The translations under genes were made by a program, and so were the position numbers. Below the pieces are notes generated by a model. That model was not told the origin of the DNA, ran no database searches, and was given only the letters and a program-made list of their open reading frames with translations. From Chloromonas sp. AAM2 (lineage: Eukaryota; Chlorophyta; Chlorophyceae; Chlamydomonadales; Chlamydomonadaceae), in contig QAXH01000304.1 of assembly GCA_004335635.1 (NCBI GenBank), positions 1 to 17,637 of the forward strand: a DNA stretch of 17,637 bases, written 5' to 3'. Below are positions 1-9,545 of the stretch, in pieces (within the stretch, counting starts at the first letter, position 1; every line of letters starts with the position of its first letter).

Positions 1-63
1 AGGAAGGAAAGGAAGGAAAGGAAGGAAAGGAAGGAAAGGAAGGAAAGGAAGGAAAGGAAGGAA
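1..63. repeat. 9-bp purine microsatellite, about 7 units
   Basis: Seven uninterrupted copies of the 9-mer AGGAAGGAA fill the left edge, and the array may continue outside the window. One strand is pure purine. It lies just beyond the last recognised exon of the minus-strand gene, so it is either in that gene's next intron or in its 3' flank. No function is implied. Confidence 0.95.
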
Positions 64-157
64 GCAAGAGGACACGCCAGTCTCTGATGTCAGGAGGCGG
101 AGCGGTTAAGCCCAGCTCACAAGTAGGTGAGGCAAGGGTTGATGCCTTCCCACCCAC

Positions 158-3100
158 CTGTGGCTTGTAGCTGTGCAACCTCCTGCAGCAGTAGCCCCTG
201 CTGAGTCAGCGGGTCGTTCACAAACCGCACAGTGCCCGGCTTGAGCCCCTCTGCTGCGCTGTGGGGCCCATCAATCACAGGTATGGGTCCCGCGCCGCCA
301 GCGGCCAGGGCGGTGACGGTTGTGGCCAGGAGCGGAGAGCCAGCCAGGTCGTGGAGGTTGACGAAGCACAGCTGGAACTTGTTGGTTGCGCCTGTCTTGT
401 AGGTTCCCATGCTGCCATCAGGCCAGGCAACCTGCGCACCAAAGATGCGATGTAAATACTCAGCATGGTTTACGTGTGAATTTGTGTGGAACGGAGTGCA
501 AGGTCATACACCAGCAGGATTGGAACCCGACATGGTGAATTGTCTGGCCCTCTGCCGGTGTGTTGGCAAGGGTCGGTTGTGCTTGCCAAGCTCTCTCACC
601 TGCCAAGCGTGTGCGCCCGCCGGCCGGATGAGCTCTCCAATTGTCTGCGCCCTGTCGCCCCCCTCCTGTGCGGCACCCGCAGCATATGCACGTTGCACCA
701 GCATGCCCGGTGCAGCATTTGCATCCGTGACAGGCACGCCTTGGAGATGCCGGGGGAACATGTAACTGGGCCCGCATCGCAGCACCTGCCTCTTCACGTC
801 CTCGGCAGTGGCTGGTAGAATCACCGACTCATCATACCAGAAACTGGCTGTGCTGCCCAGCTTGCGGACTAGCAGGCTGCGCCATGCACCTGGACCTGTG
901 CACGGCACAGATTTTGCAGCGGATAACATCTCAACGCCTTTGTGCACGCATGCGGTCCGCAGTGCACATCACAGGCCTCCAATTGCTGTACAATGCGAAT
1001 GCAACACGGCAGAGAGAGCGTGTGAGCATGCTTGTCACAGTGCACATACACGGGCTGCGGGTGAGCCCCTCTGTTTCAATTCCTGCTTCACTTATACAGT
1101 CTCACACTTGCTCCAACCCTTCCCATCGTTGGCGCACCACCCGTCTTGATCACTCAACCTGACTTCTTCATCACTCAGTCGCAAGTCTTGATTTTCACAA
1201 ACTGTCGCTAACCTGCATCCTTGACGACGATGCCAACATCATCCCTAGGAATGGGTCCAAGCTCGATGCCCTCCTTCTTGGCTGCCAGGCTCTCGCTGAG
1301 CAGCCGCGGCTCGTAGGAGCACAGCGGGCCCTGCTCACAGCCCGGCTGCAGGCCGATGGCCGCCAGGTTCAGCTTGACCAGAGAGCCCAGCATGCCCCAG
1401 GTGTGGGCTCGGGCTGGGTCTTTGGCAAACAGAGGCCGACCAAGACCAGCCACTCGTCTACATGAAGCAGCAGGAAAGCTTGATTGCCATCAACTCCCAG
1501 GCAGGTTTCCTAGCACATGTGCAACTGACACGCTAGTTAGTGGCATGCACGCACTGAAGTCCTGCAGAGTGCTCGACATGTGTGGCTTGGGTGCAGCTGA
1601 ACAGGACGTGGTGAAGACATCGCAAGTGTTGAATGTGAAGGCATTCACGCACCTGCAGGCGCCCGCCCCGCCACAGCCGCAACCACATGCCGAGCCCACC
1701 GCCTTGGCAACAGACGCCAGGGCGGCAGTGGCGGGAGCAGTCTTGACCGCCCGCTTTGAGACCTCGTTCAGGAGCACCACACGGTCGCTGCTGCCCACAG
1801 TGTACGCCTCCGACACCTGAGAGTCAGTGAGTGGGCTAAGATCAACCGCGAGTCGGTCAAGGTCAGCCGCAATACAGCCAGTAGTACAGCCGATGGACCG
1901 GGAGGTGTAGCAACTTGCAAGATCCTGTAGCACTCTATCATGTGAGCCATCTTCTGTCCTTGCTCACAGCAGCAACATCTTTTGACCCGACTATAAGCCC
2001 TCACCCCAGCCCTGCTTCTCCTAACCCCAAGCCCACTTCCCCTCCATTTTTTCACAATAGCAACAGCTTCTCTCTCCGCTCAACCCACCTGCAATTCTGT
2101 GTCGGACAGGTCGGTGCCCAGGTCGTGCATGGTGACACTGCCGGACTGCCACCGCACACGCCACGTCACCTTTCCGGACACCGAGTTGAAGGAAACCTGC
2201 GGCCCAGGGCGTCAACAATACATGAATGAGCGAGTGATGAAGGAAATTTTCACCCGGCAGCACATGCCTCTATTGGCTGGAGGCCAACCCTTGTTCAAGA
2301 TCTGGTGACTCTTATGGTGGCATGGCAGCAGGCATGTGCACCAGTGCTCCAAGGTTGGGCCGTGGTGTTGATGGTAGCGTGGCGCCAGGCAGGTGCACGC
2401 ACCGGTGCAAGCAGGCAGCCTGGTCCTTGCGCTGATGCGGCCACCACAGCTGGCGGTGCCCCCGGGGCCGCCTCCACCAGCACACCCGGTTTGGCCGCCA
2501 GGCAGCTCAGTCCGCTGCTTCCCAGCAGGCCGTGGCACAGCGGGTAGACACCCTGCACAACACATCACAGCAGTGCAGCCGGTCGTGGGGTTGCCACACA
2601 GCCGACGAGGTATCACAAACTAAGCTGATGCCACATTGCACTGGTTGTGTGACACAGGGCACGGTTGATCGATGCAACTGCATCAAGGTTGCCCGAAGGT
2701 TGGTTAATGGATAACCCATCGATATGTCCGTCACAGTCAGAGCTTGTTATGATAGTATCACATGAGTGCTGACCTGGGCGTCTGGGCAGTAGAGCGAGGA
2801 TGCCTGCTCGCGCGAGCGCGACCACACCACCGCCACAGCGGCCTGCGCCGCGTCCAGGAAGCCCAGGCCGGGGGAGCCGGGCACGCTGTCGTCTGTGGAG
2901 GAGCGCGGCCACAGCGGCGACCGCACCAGCGGCACGGCCATCATGTCCTGCAACACATGAGCCATCTTTTGCTTATTTGTTGGGCGATTTAGATGTGAAA
3001 ACAGTAACTCATGACAAGAAACAAGTCAAGACATTGCAACCAGGCCCTCGCAGCCTTACATGACACTCACAACTCAGATGTCAGTCTCTGTAGCATCCGC

Positions 3101-6100
3101 GCATCAGCTGTGCAGTTGCAAAACCTGTGTGAAGTGTTGATCGCGACCCTGAATCTTGGCAAGCTACATGAGTAAAGCAATGACATGCGGCCTGCCGCCT
3201 ACCTTGGCTCCCAGCAGCAGCTTGAAGTGTGAGCGCGTGAGGGGCGCTCCCGCCAGGCGGTGCAGGTGGATGTGCACGAGCTCAAACCGCCCGTTGGCGC
3301 CCACCATGTGCGTGCGGGTCAGGCCGTCGGGCCAGAGCACAGACCAGACCTGACGGTCCTCACTGACCTGAAGGTACAGTCATGGTAACAACAAGAGTAA
3401 GACTGAGCTGCTCCATCAACTTCGACCATCATCATTGCTCTTGTCACATCAGTAAACTGATGAGAAAATCTGCATCAGTGCTGGTGTGGTGCGCAACTAC
3501 AGCTATTGTCGCTTATAACACAATATAATGATAACGAAAGGATGAGAAGATGCGTAGCATTGTCAGTTGTCTGTGTGTGCCTATACTTGCTAATGTTCTG
3601 GTACAGGTGCGGGACCTGCGGGACCATTTTTATTATTTGTCATTTTGCCGCTGCGGGATTGGATATGGTCTATATGGTAATTACCAAGTTCCTAGCTCAG
3701 ATCCTATTTGGACCTGCGGCCAAAAGCCCTCTCACAGGAAGCCCTCTGCAAGCTGCTGTTGTGGCCACTACTCACCGGTTCCTTGAGCTCGCCAATGACT
3801 TGCATCATGGCCCGTGTGGGCTCGTCATCCGCGGGCCCGCCCTTGCCGCCCTCGAGCGTGGGCTCGGTGGCGATGCCTGACGCCTGCACGACAGGCAACA
3901 CACCCCAGCCTCAGACAACTCGCCTGTACTTCTTGCACCAGCAAAGAGCTCAAGCCTGAGACACGACAACTGTAAATTGAGGCTGTCTTTGTGGCTCAGA
4001 ACGACAACGAGGTTTGCAGCTACCGGACAAAAGAGCCATGCTATTTGCAAAATCCAATCCAGCGCTCTCACAGTAATAATTACACCCGTGACTTTGGGCA
4101 GCACACCCAGAGACCCAGAGGCCTGATGACCCTGGGTTTCTGGGTGTTGAAGTCTGTACGGGAGCCAGCCTGTCTGGCTGTGCCATACCATGCAGGCAGG
4201 CAGGTATGTCCAGACAGCGAGGCCGACCCTTTGCTCTGAGTTGGCCCCACCGCTCCGTGTATCAAACCATGTGTACAAACAGTAACAGTACAGTAACACC
4301 ATGTGTACAAACAGTAACACGTAGACCCATCATCAGCGCATGGCCATTGGACTGGCATGGGAGCCCTGCTTGCAATGGGACTGAAGAGGATGACCCCTCA
4401 TGTACCCTCGCAGTGCACAGTGGCCCTTCCTCACCTGGTACTCAAGTATTAATTTGCACTACCGTTGAGTGTCATAGCTCTTGTTGCAGGCACTGCTGAG
4501 TATTGGGCCCCTGGTATTTGCCGTACATTTTTGTGAACGTGCAGTGCATGTGCCCTTACCCAGCGTCTCACGTAGCTAACAAGGGAACAAACGTCCCTTG
4601 TTCCCTGTCCTTGATCTGTACCCTGTCCTTGATCTGTACCCTGTCCTTGATCTGTACCCTGTCCTTACCTGGTACTCATCCAGCATTGCGGTTGACCGGC
4701 TCCACGGCGCCAGCTGCACCCGGAGACCCGCGGCCGCACTGAGCGGCGTGACGGGGGCGCCGGGAGACGTGGGTGGCAGCAGGTCGGCGCGCAGCAGCGA
4801 ATACGCCTCAACGGGCGTCAGCCGGTGTACCTGACCCGGCGACTGCCACACTAGCGTGTCGTCAAGCAGGTCGCGAACCTGAAGGCAAACAACAGCGGCG
4901 TGGGTGTGTGGGTGCAAGTAGCGGTTAGCAGGACAATGTCAAGAAGCTGGCCGACTGCAAGGGAATTTCATCATTTGATTGGGCGATCCAGAGATTACAA
5001 CTTCAAGCTGGCGTTGCCTCACACGTACTTGCATTTTCCCCGAGCCGGATGTGACTGCCTGAGCGCTTTTGGCGTGCTTTACCTTGTACTGTGTGCCTGT
5101 GACAGAGGTGACTGCCTCGCTGCCCAGGTCCTCGAGTATGATGCCCGCGAGCCGCTCGCCCCTGGCCGCCACACGCAGCGGGTCAGCCTCGTACACTACA
5201 AGGCTGCCGACCGTCAGACGGGACAGCAGCTCCAGACGGCTGGCCTGCGCACCAGAGTACAGTGTACGCTGAAGTAGAGTATGAGCGTGAGTGCGAACTC
5301 CTGTCAGCTGGCGGTCTGCTGCTGCATTGCAGCAGAACCCTTGCCCTGGTTGCTTGGGACGTTCGTCGCTTGAAGGCCAGCTTCTCATTGTCAATGGCTT
5401 TGGAGTATGTTGGCTGGCTTGTGCCATGCTTCGTTAACAACAGCCAGGCAGAAAGCTTGACCTAAAACAGGCATGTGTTCCTTCCAAGTGCACGATGTAT
5501 TCTATCCACTTTGACAGTCACCTGCAGTGCCAGCGCCTGGTCCTGTGCGCGTCCAATGGACTTGATGAGGGCCTTGAGGCGGCCTAGCTCGGGGGCGCTC
5601 AGGCTCAGGCCCGCCGCGGCCCCGCTCAGCTCACCCCAGTGGTGAACCTCCGAGGTAGACAGAAGCTTGCGGTCGGCAGCCTGAAGGGAGTGGGAAAGGT
5701 GCAACGGCCAAGAATTGTCACTGGTAATTCTGATACTGCCAAAGCTGGGCATGATCAGATTGTGATGGTATGCATGAATACGTGACGACCAACAGAAATC
5801 TCTGGTAATTCTGATAATGGTAAAGGAGCCGGGCATGCTCAGTTTGTGATGCAGGATATGGGAAAAGCAACTCAATAAGCGCATGCACACATGCCAAAAA
5901 CAGGGGACTGAAACGCATCTTTAAGCAGAGCAGCGCAGTGAGCAACACGCCAGCAGTTAACAATCAGCTTGCAGCAGGGCGCCCCCTAGACGCATGCACA
6001 TGCCAACAGACCCGTTGCTCACCACAGGTATCAGCTTGGCCAGGCCGTGCTTCACCAGCAGCTGCGACAGCGTGGGCAGCACCGGCAGGCCATGGCCGCT

Positions 6101-8337
6101 GCCCCCCGTGCTGTGCGGGCTCCCGCTGTCTGCCCCACTCCTCGGGCTGCCCGTCTCCCCGGGCCGCGGGGTGGAGGAGTCACCCAGGTCGAGCAGGGTG
6201 GGTAGGAAGTCCGCGTCAACGTCAACCATGGCCAACTCCTTGGGGGTAAGCAGGCTTAGGTCAGACACCTGTATGAAGAGCGCAGGTGAAAAGAGAGGAC
6301 TGAAAAACGTCCCTTAGCAGCCAGCGGCTGAAGCTTGAGTGTACCCATTGCATGTGTTAGCAGCCAGCATACGCACACACAGCCCTGCCCGTCGCTGCAG
6401 TGCCCATGGCACGTTGTTAAGTTCTGATAACGGAACACAAACAGCATGCAGCAGGGCCCTGGCATGTGATAGCGTGCAGCACAGCAAACAGCATGCATCA
6501 AGGCACATCACGGCCATGCACACCTCGTGTACTCCCAGCACGGCGCAAAGCGGAGCGGCCAGCGACACACCACGGCAGAACGCCGCACCGCCAAGCTCTG
6601 GCGCCAAGTCCGCCAGCACTGAATCGCCTCGCTTGGCCGCATTCATGAGAAGTGCAGCTGCAGGGCCCTGCCGCCGAATGCACCGCATGGCAGGGGCTGA
6701 CAGCTCCAGAGTGGCCAGGTCTGATGCTGTTAATGGCAAAATCTGGCCCAGAGATGGGCTCATCAATCCGCCAACTCCTGGCAGCATCTTGCCAACTAGC
6801 TGGGGTAGCTGGGGCCGCAAGGCACGGGCTGGAGCACCCGCCAAGCCATTTGCATTCCCGCTGCTGCCGCCGCTGCTGCCCGTTGCAGTTTCGGCTGCCT
6901 GCCCCTCAATCCAGTACACCAGCCCCGTGTCCTTGTCAAGCAGAAATCCTTCCGCTGCACCACGATAGCTGAAAGCTTGCAGCACCCACTCACTGTCCTT
7001 GCGGTTCCAAAGCTCAAGGGCGGTGAGGATAGACGGGTGGTTAGTGGTAGTGGTGGCGCCGCTGTGGGGGACGTACATGGGGGTGGCCTTGCGAGGCCCG
7101 CTAGGCAGTGCAATTGCATATGGTGCGGACCGGATGTCTGACAGGGACATGTGTATGGACGCGGAGTTCGGGGCAGACCCACGTCGTGACCTGCGGCTTG
7201 CCATGAGCCCTGGATCCGGCCCTTGGATTCGTGGGGGCTGCTGGGTGGTGCGGCCATCACTAATCACCGAGTCAAAAGAGTACTCACTGTGGACCTCTGT
7301 TAGGCTGCCACCCTTACTGGCAGATGCAGCACGCGAGCGGCTGCGCATAGTGGGCCCTGGTCCTGATGCAACAGCCGTCACAAACGCCCTGTCTGATTCG
7401 GCAGCAAGAAGCTCAGCATTCGCTCCATGTGCAACCAGAGTGCGGCATGCCTCTTCTTGTTCCATGACGGCAGCCAGGGCCAGGGGTGTCTCGTTTTTCA
7501 GGGACATGGAATCCACTGTGGTGCCATCTTGAATCAAGGCCTCCAGTGCAGCGCCCTTTCCCTTGAATGCAGCATGGTGCAGGGCCGTCCAGCCGTTCTT
7601 GTCAGTTGAGCTGGAGTTGGCGCCAGCTGTCATGAGCATGGTGATGATGTGTGTGTACCCGCCGCATGCAGCCAGCATGAGGGGTGTCATGCTAGTACCA
7701 CGGCTGGGTGTGTCGAGAACGGTCAGCGCTCCAGCGTCCAACAGACATTGAACGATGTCCACGTTGCCAAGGGAGCATGCAACCTGCATGGCAGAGCATG
7801 CACCATGATATTGTCTTGGATCACGACATCGACAGCGTGATCATGGCGCTGTCAAGTGGTGGTACCGAGGTGCAAAGCCTTGCAACGGCTCAAAGCCATG
7901 ATTGATGCATCAGCACACATGCATGCCAGAGGTACTGCCTGTATCTTTGGCTTGATGAGTGGCTGACATGGCAGTAGCATCGGCCCGGCTCATTGATACT
8001 TTGGCCTCGAGCAGCAGGAAAACAACTTGATGCAATCATCTACTGTTGATTTTGTTTTACATGGGCCTAGGAAGGTTGCACCTTTTTGTACCCGGAGCGC
8101 GCACTTCGAGATGTGCCGGTGCGGTCTGCTGAAAGTTCGTTGCTGTTGCCGATGGTTTGGCGATGAATGCACCGTGACCTAGGCGCTATTTCAATAGCTC
8201 ACCTGAAGCGCTGTAAGACCGTCTTCAGTTGTCCCGGCTGCTGCCCCCGGGTGTTGTTGTACGAGCCTCTCCATCGCCGCTTTGTCTCCAAGCCTAGCGG
8301 CCACCACCAGGTGTTTCGCTGCAAGTTTAGCTTCCAT
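158..8337 (-). CDS. Ankyrin-repeat protein with SAM-like segment and repeated MIB/HERC2-like units (15 exons, 3' partial)
   Basis: Spliced model read from the minus strand. Exons, in transcript order: 8337-8203, 7783-6524, 6268-6023, 5680-5522, 5268-5083, 4878-4669, 3883-3776, 3367-3203, 2947-2774, 2552-2403, 2196-2089, 1816-1653, 1457-1213, 895-600, 431-158. Every junction has GT and AG and keeps one frame, giving about 1293 residues. The start ATG at 8337 sits in a good context (CCAAGATGG) with an in-frame TAA 33 bases upstream. Residues 1-172 are ankyrin repeats, 186-300 a Ser/Arg/Thr-rich linker, 530-590 a SAM-like segment, and from about 601 on a beta-rich region with repeated W-P-D-G units. 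This suggests a scaffold or adaptor; no enzyme motif was seen and the substrate is unknown. No signal peptide or membrane segment is evident. The 3' end is open: either the last exon splices at 158 (CAG/GTGGGTG) and continues left, or it reads through to a TGA at 117-119. The exon 14 start could be 889 instead of 895. The individual exons are more certain than the family label. Confidence 0.8.
363..713 (-). other. MIB/HERC2-like unit C (residues 1165-1225, exons 14-15)
   Basis: This is the best copy: A-P-G-M-L-V-Q-R (1165-1172), T-I-G-E-L-I-R-P (1188-1195), A-W-Q-V-A-W-P-D-G-S (1200-1209), then Y-K-T-G-A-T-N-K-F-Q-L. It matches the MIB/HERC2 layout in spacing. It repeats unit A almost motif for motif, including the following L-H-x-L-A-G-[A/S]-P-L. 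A further unit may begin at L-K-P-G-T-V-R-F near residue 1265, close to the last exon boundary in the window. Confidence 0.55.
2089..2492 (-). other. MIB/HERC2-like unit B (residues 902-967, exons 10-11)
   Basis: The unit starts K-P-G-V-L-V in exon 10 and ends V-S-G-K-V-T-W-R-V-R-W-Q-S-G-S in exon 11, followed by D-L-G-T-D-L-S-D-T-E-L. It is the most diverged copy: W-P-D-G has become W-Q-S-G, and the aromatic before the last Leu is missing. The join uses a phase-0 intron (2197-2402) whose donor lies in a 57-bp duplication. Exon 10 is Ala/Gly/Pro-rich and is less certain than its neighbours. Confidence 0.4.
2314..2408. repeat. 57-bp imperfect tandem duplication at exon 10 donor
   Basis: ATGGTGGCATGGCAGCAGGC at 2314 recurs as ATGGTAGCGTGGCGCCAGGC at 2371, and both run on into GTGCAC...ACC[A/G]GTGC. 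The second copy carries the proposed exon 10 donor of the minus-strand gene. The first copy has A instead of G at the matching place. Confidence 0.7.
4103..4147. repeat. Inverted repeat, 16-bp arms with 13-base loop
   Basis: ACACCCAGAGACCCAG (4103-4118) pairs with CTGGGTTTCTGGGTGT (4132-4147) with one mismatch. It lies inside the longest intron of the minus-strand gene (3884-4668) and could form a hairpin in the transcript. Confidence 0.85.
4266..4319. repeat. 22-bp direct repeat, 32-bp period
   Basis: ACCATGTGTACAAACAGTAA occurs at 4266 and at 4298, each followed by CA, with AGTACAGTAAC-type filler between. It is intronic (intron 6 of the minus-strand gene). Confidence 0.9.
4603..4674. repeat. 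18-bp tandem repeat running into an exon end
   Basis: Three exact copies of CCCTGTCCTTGATCTGTA (4603, 4621, 4639) are followed by a diverged fourth, CCCTGTCCTTACCTGGTA (4657-4674). On the minus strand the fourth copy holds the exon 6 end and its donor (CAG/GTAAGG at 4669/4668). The exact copies lack the GT at that position and so should not act as donors. Confidence 0.95.
5552..6076 (-). other. SAM-like helical segment across exons 3-4 (tentative)
   Basis: Residues 530-590, joined across the phase-0 intron 5681-6022, read as a short helical bundle: L-L-V-K-H-G-L near 535-541, L-L-S-T-S-E-V near 553-559, then a long C-terminal helix L-G-R-L-K-A-L-I-K-S-I at 579-589. The order (a GL-containing first helix, an L-T/S-x-E-V helix, a Leu/Lys-rich last helix) resembles SAM domains, which often follow ankyrin repeats in adaptor proteins. 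The match is by eye only and the segment lacks a clear first tryptophan, so it could equally be an unrelated helical linker. Confidence 0.35.
5721..5851. repeat. 81-bp imperfect tandem duplication in intron 3
   Basis: CTGGTAATTCTGATA at 5721 and 5802 begins two related stretches that both continue to GGGCATG[A/C]TCAG[A/T]TTGTGATG. The region is intronic in the minus-strand gene. Confidence 0.75.
7403..8337 (-). other. Ankyrin repeat block (five repeats, residues 1-172)
   Basis: Five consecutive 32-35-residue ankyrin-type units start at the N-terminus. The clearest are D-G-L-T-A-L-Q-V-A-C-S-L-G-N (residues 39-52), T-P-L-M-L-A-A-C-G-G (78-87), N-G-W-T-A-L-H-H-A-A (108-117) and E-T-P-L-A-L-A-A (143-150), each followed by a second helix ending L-x-x-x-G-A or similar. 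The first intron (7784-8202) splits the second repeat in its T-A-L-Q/V-A helix, and joining exon 1 to exon 2 restores the consensus exactly, which supports the start and the splice sites. Ankyrin stacks are protein-binding surfaces. Confidence 0.92.
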
Positions 8338-8670
8338 CTTGGTGTTTCCTTGCTGATGCTGTGAAAGGGGTTACTCTTGCCAGCCTGCGTGGCCACGCAT
8401 GAGAGTCATCCGCGATATCTGAACCACTAGTAGTCAGCAGATAGCAAGACGTTCCGATGACCATCATGACCATCCCATTTGGCACCGTGCCGTACCACAT
8501 GACACGTGCTGCGTCATGTGAGTCGCGATAGGGCTGTTGCCAGACCCCATCATATCACAAAGCTTTGCAAGTGTTTATATCTCATATAGCTTGATACCTG
8601 ACTTGCGCTACCATCTTGGCCCCTCGGGCTTATCATAGCACTCATTGCTACTGCCACCTAGTGATGAGGG

Positions 8671-8759
8671 GCCCAGCTTTTGCCCACAGCGCGAACCTAG
8701 GCCCAGCTTTTGCCCACGGCCAACGGTGAATGACAACAGCAGCCAGAAGAACTAGCGCT
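8671..8759 (+). repeat. GCCCAGCTTTTGCCCAC direct repeat; second copy begins a dispersed 64-bp repeat
   Basis: GCCCAGCTTTTGCCCAC occurs at 8671 and 8701, 30 bases apart. The segment 8696-8759 (from CCTAGGCCCAGC to ACTAGCGCT) recurs at 11927-11991 inside an intron of the kinase gene, with small indels. Confidence 0.85.
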
Positions 8760-9018
8760 CATCAATTTGTGACTCAGCCTGTTTGTGACTCAGGCAGCTG
8801 GAGTTTTCGTTCGTAAAGCAAGGGCGCATGATCTGCAACATTGGGACAGTCTCTGATCTGCTTCTTGAGCTCATTCAAGAAGCATCGGACAAAACAAAAA
8901 CAGAGAACAGAGGACTGTGAAGCAGTTTCGAGGGTGTTGCTGTGTTTGGGCAACGTCCAACACTTGGTGGCGACTTGCAAGTCACAGTCTGTTGTGGTGA
9001 CTTACAAACTCACAGTCA

Positions 9019-9165
9019 CAGAACTGGCAAACTTCTCTGATCGTCTGCCACATGCAATGTATCATTCACACCCACGCCATGTACTATTCAAAATCTTGTA
9101 CCAAACAGCATGATTCAGTCAGCATCTAATCCAAAAATTTAAAAAAAAGAAGTTTGCCAGTTCTG
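9019..9165. repeat. 147-bp unit with perfect 18-bp terminal inverted repeats
   Basis: CAGAACTGGCAAACTTCT (9019-9036) is the exact reverse complement of AGAAGTTTGCCAGTTCTG (9148-9165). The right arm and its extension GGGACAA recur elsewhere in the window (12692-12710 inverted, 16176-16198, and a diverged copy at 16798-16815). This looks like the end of a small non-autonomous DNA element, but no target-site duplication was recognised. Confidence 0.6.
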
Positions 9166-9545
9166 GGACAATTTTGGGACTGGCACCGTGATGAGGCTGT
9201 CAGTTGTCTGTGGGACTAGTATTTTCAGGAGTGTGTCTATACTAAGTTTTTATGGTGGTGAAAGTGTGCACAGTAAGGTGTTGGGTCCGTGTCATCTGCC
9301 ACTGGGATGTGTTGCTGATGCTGGTATTGGTAGGCGCTGGTTACTGCCAATACTGGGACAGGGACAGTGAGAAGTGGTTGTAGATTATCAGAGATTCAGA
9401 CTTCTTTTTTTTGCCTCAGCGCTATGCCACAGGTTTACAATCAGCGGGAATCAGGGATACTCACAGCCCGGGTTAGGTCCCCCAGCATGTGTCAACCCCT
9501 TGGGCCGTTGAATTAGCAGACACGCAACTGTTATACAACAACTAA

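Larger units (their letters stand above)
3272..4734 (-). other. MIB/HERC2-like unit A (residues 711-800, exons 6-8)
   Basis: The unit begins A-G-L-R-V-Q-L in exon 6, passes through V-I-G-E-L-K-E-P in exon 7, and ends V-W-S-V-L-W-P-D-G...G-A-N-G-R-F-E-L in exon 8. This order (G-x-x-V-x+, then G-x-[V/I/L], then W-x-V-x-W-x-D-G and G-x-x-x-[K/R]-[Y/F]-[D/E]-L) is that of the small beta-barrel MIB/HERC2 domain of Mind bomb and HERC2 proteins, but stretched by an acidic insert (residues 733-760). The match to unit C is direct; the link to the family is by pattern. Confidence 0.5.
8338..9545. other. Intergenic region upstream of the minus-strand gene
   Basis: No coding region is supported here. 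It should contain the 5' UTR and promoter of the minus-strand gene, but I see no convincing core promoter. It holds a palindromic stretch at 8496-8520 (CACATGAC and GTCATGTG arms around a CACGTG core at 8503-8508), a short tandem duplication of TTTGTGACTCAG near 8766-8795, the GCCCAGCTTTTGCCCAC repeats, the 147-bp inverted-repeat unit at 9019-9165, and A/T-rich runs near 9130-9150. Confidence 0.6.

Noticed and set aside
1653..1700. Cys-Gly run (G-C-G-C-G) at the end of exon 12, considered as a metal site
   Set aside because: It is simple GC-rich repetition next to a splice donor, without paired ligand spacing.
3805..4320. Minus-strand frame of 171 codons
   Set aside because: It crosses exon 7 in a different frame from the spliced protein and is mostly intron.
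4603..4674. CRISPR-like array
   Set aside because: The 18-bp units are directly adjacent with no spacers, in a eukaryotic intron.
6339..6968. Plus-strand open frame of 209 codons
   Set aside because: It lies antisense to the long exon 2 of the ankyrin gene, whose protein reads sensibly; shadow frame.
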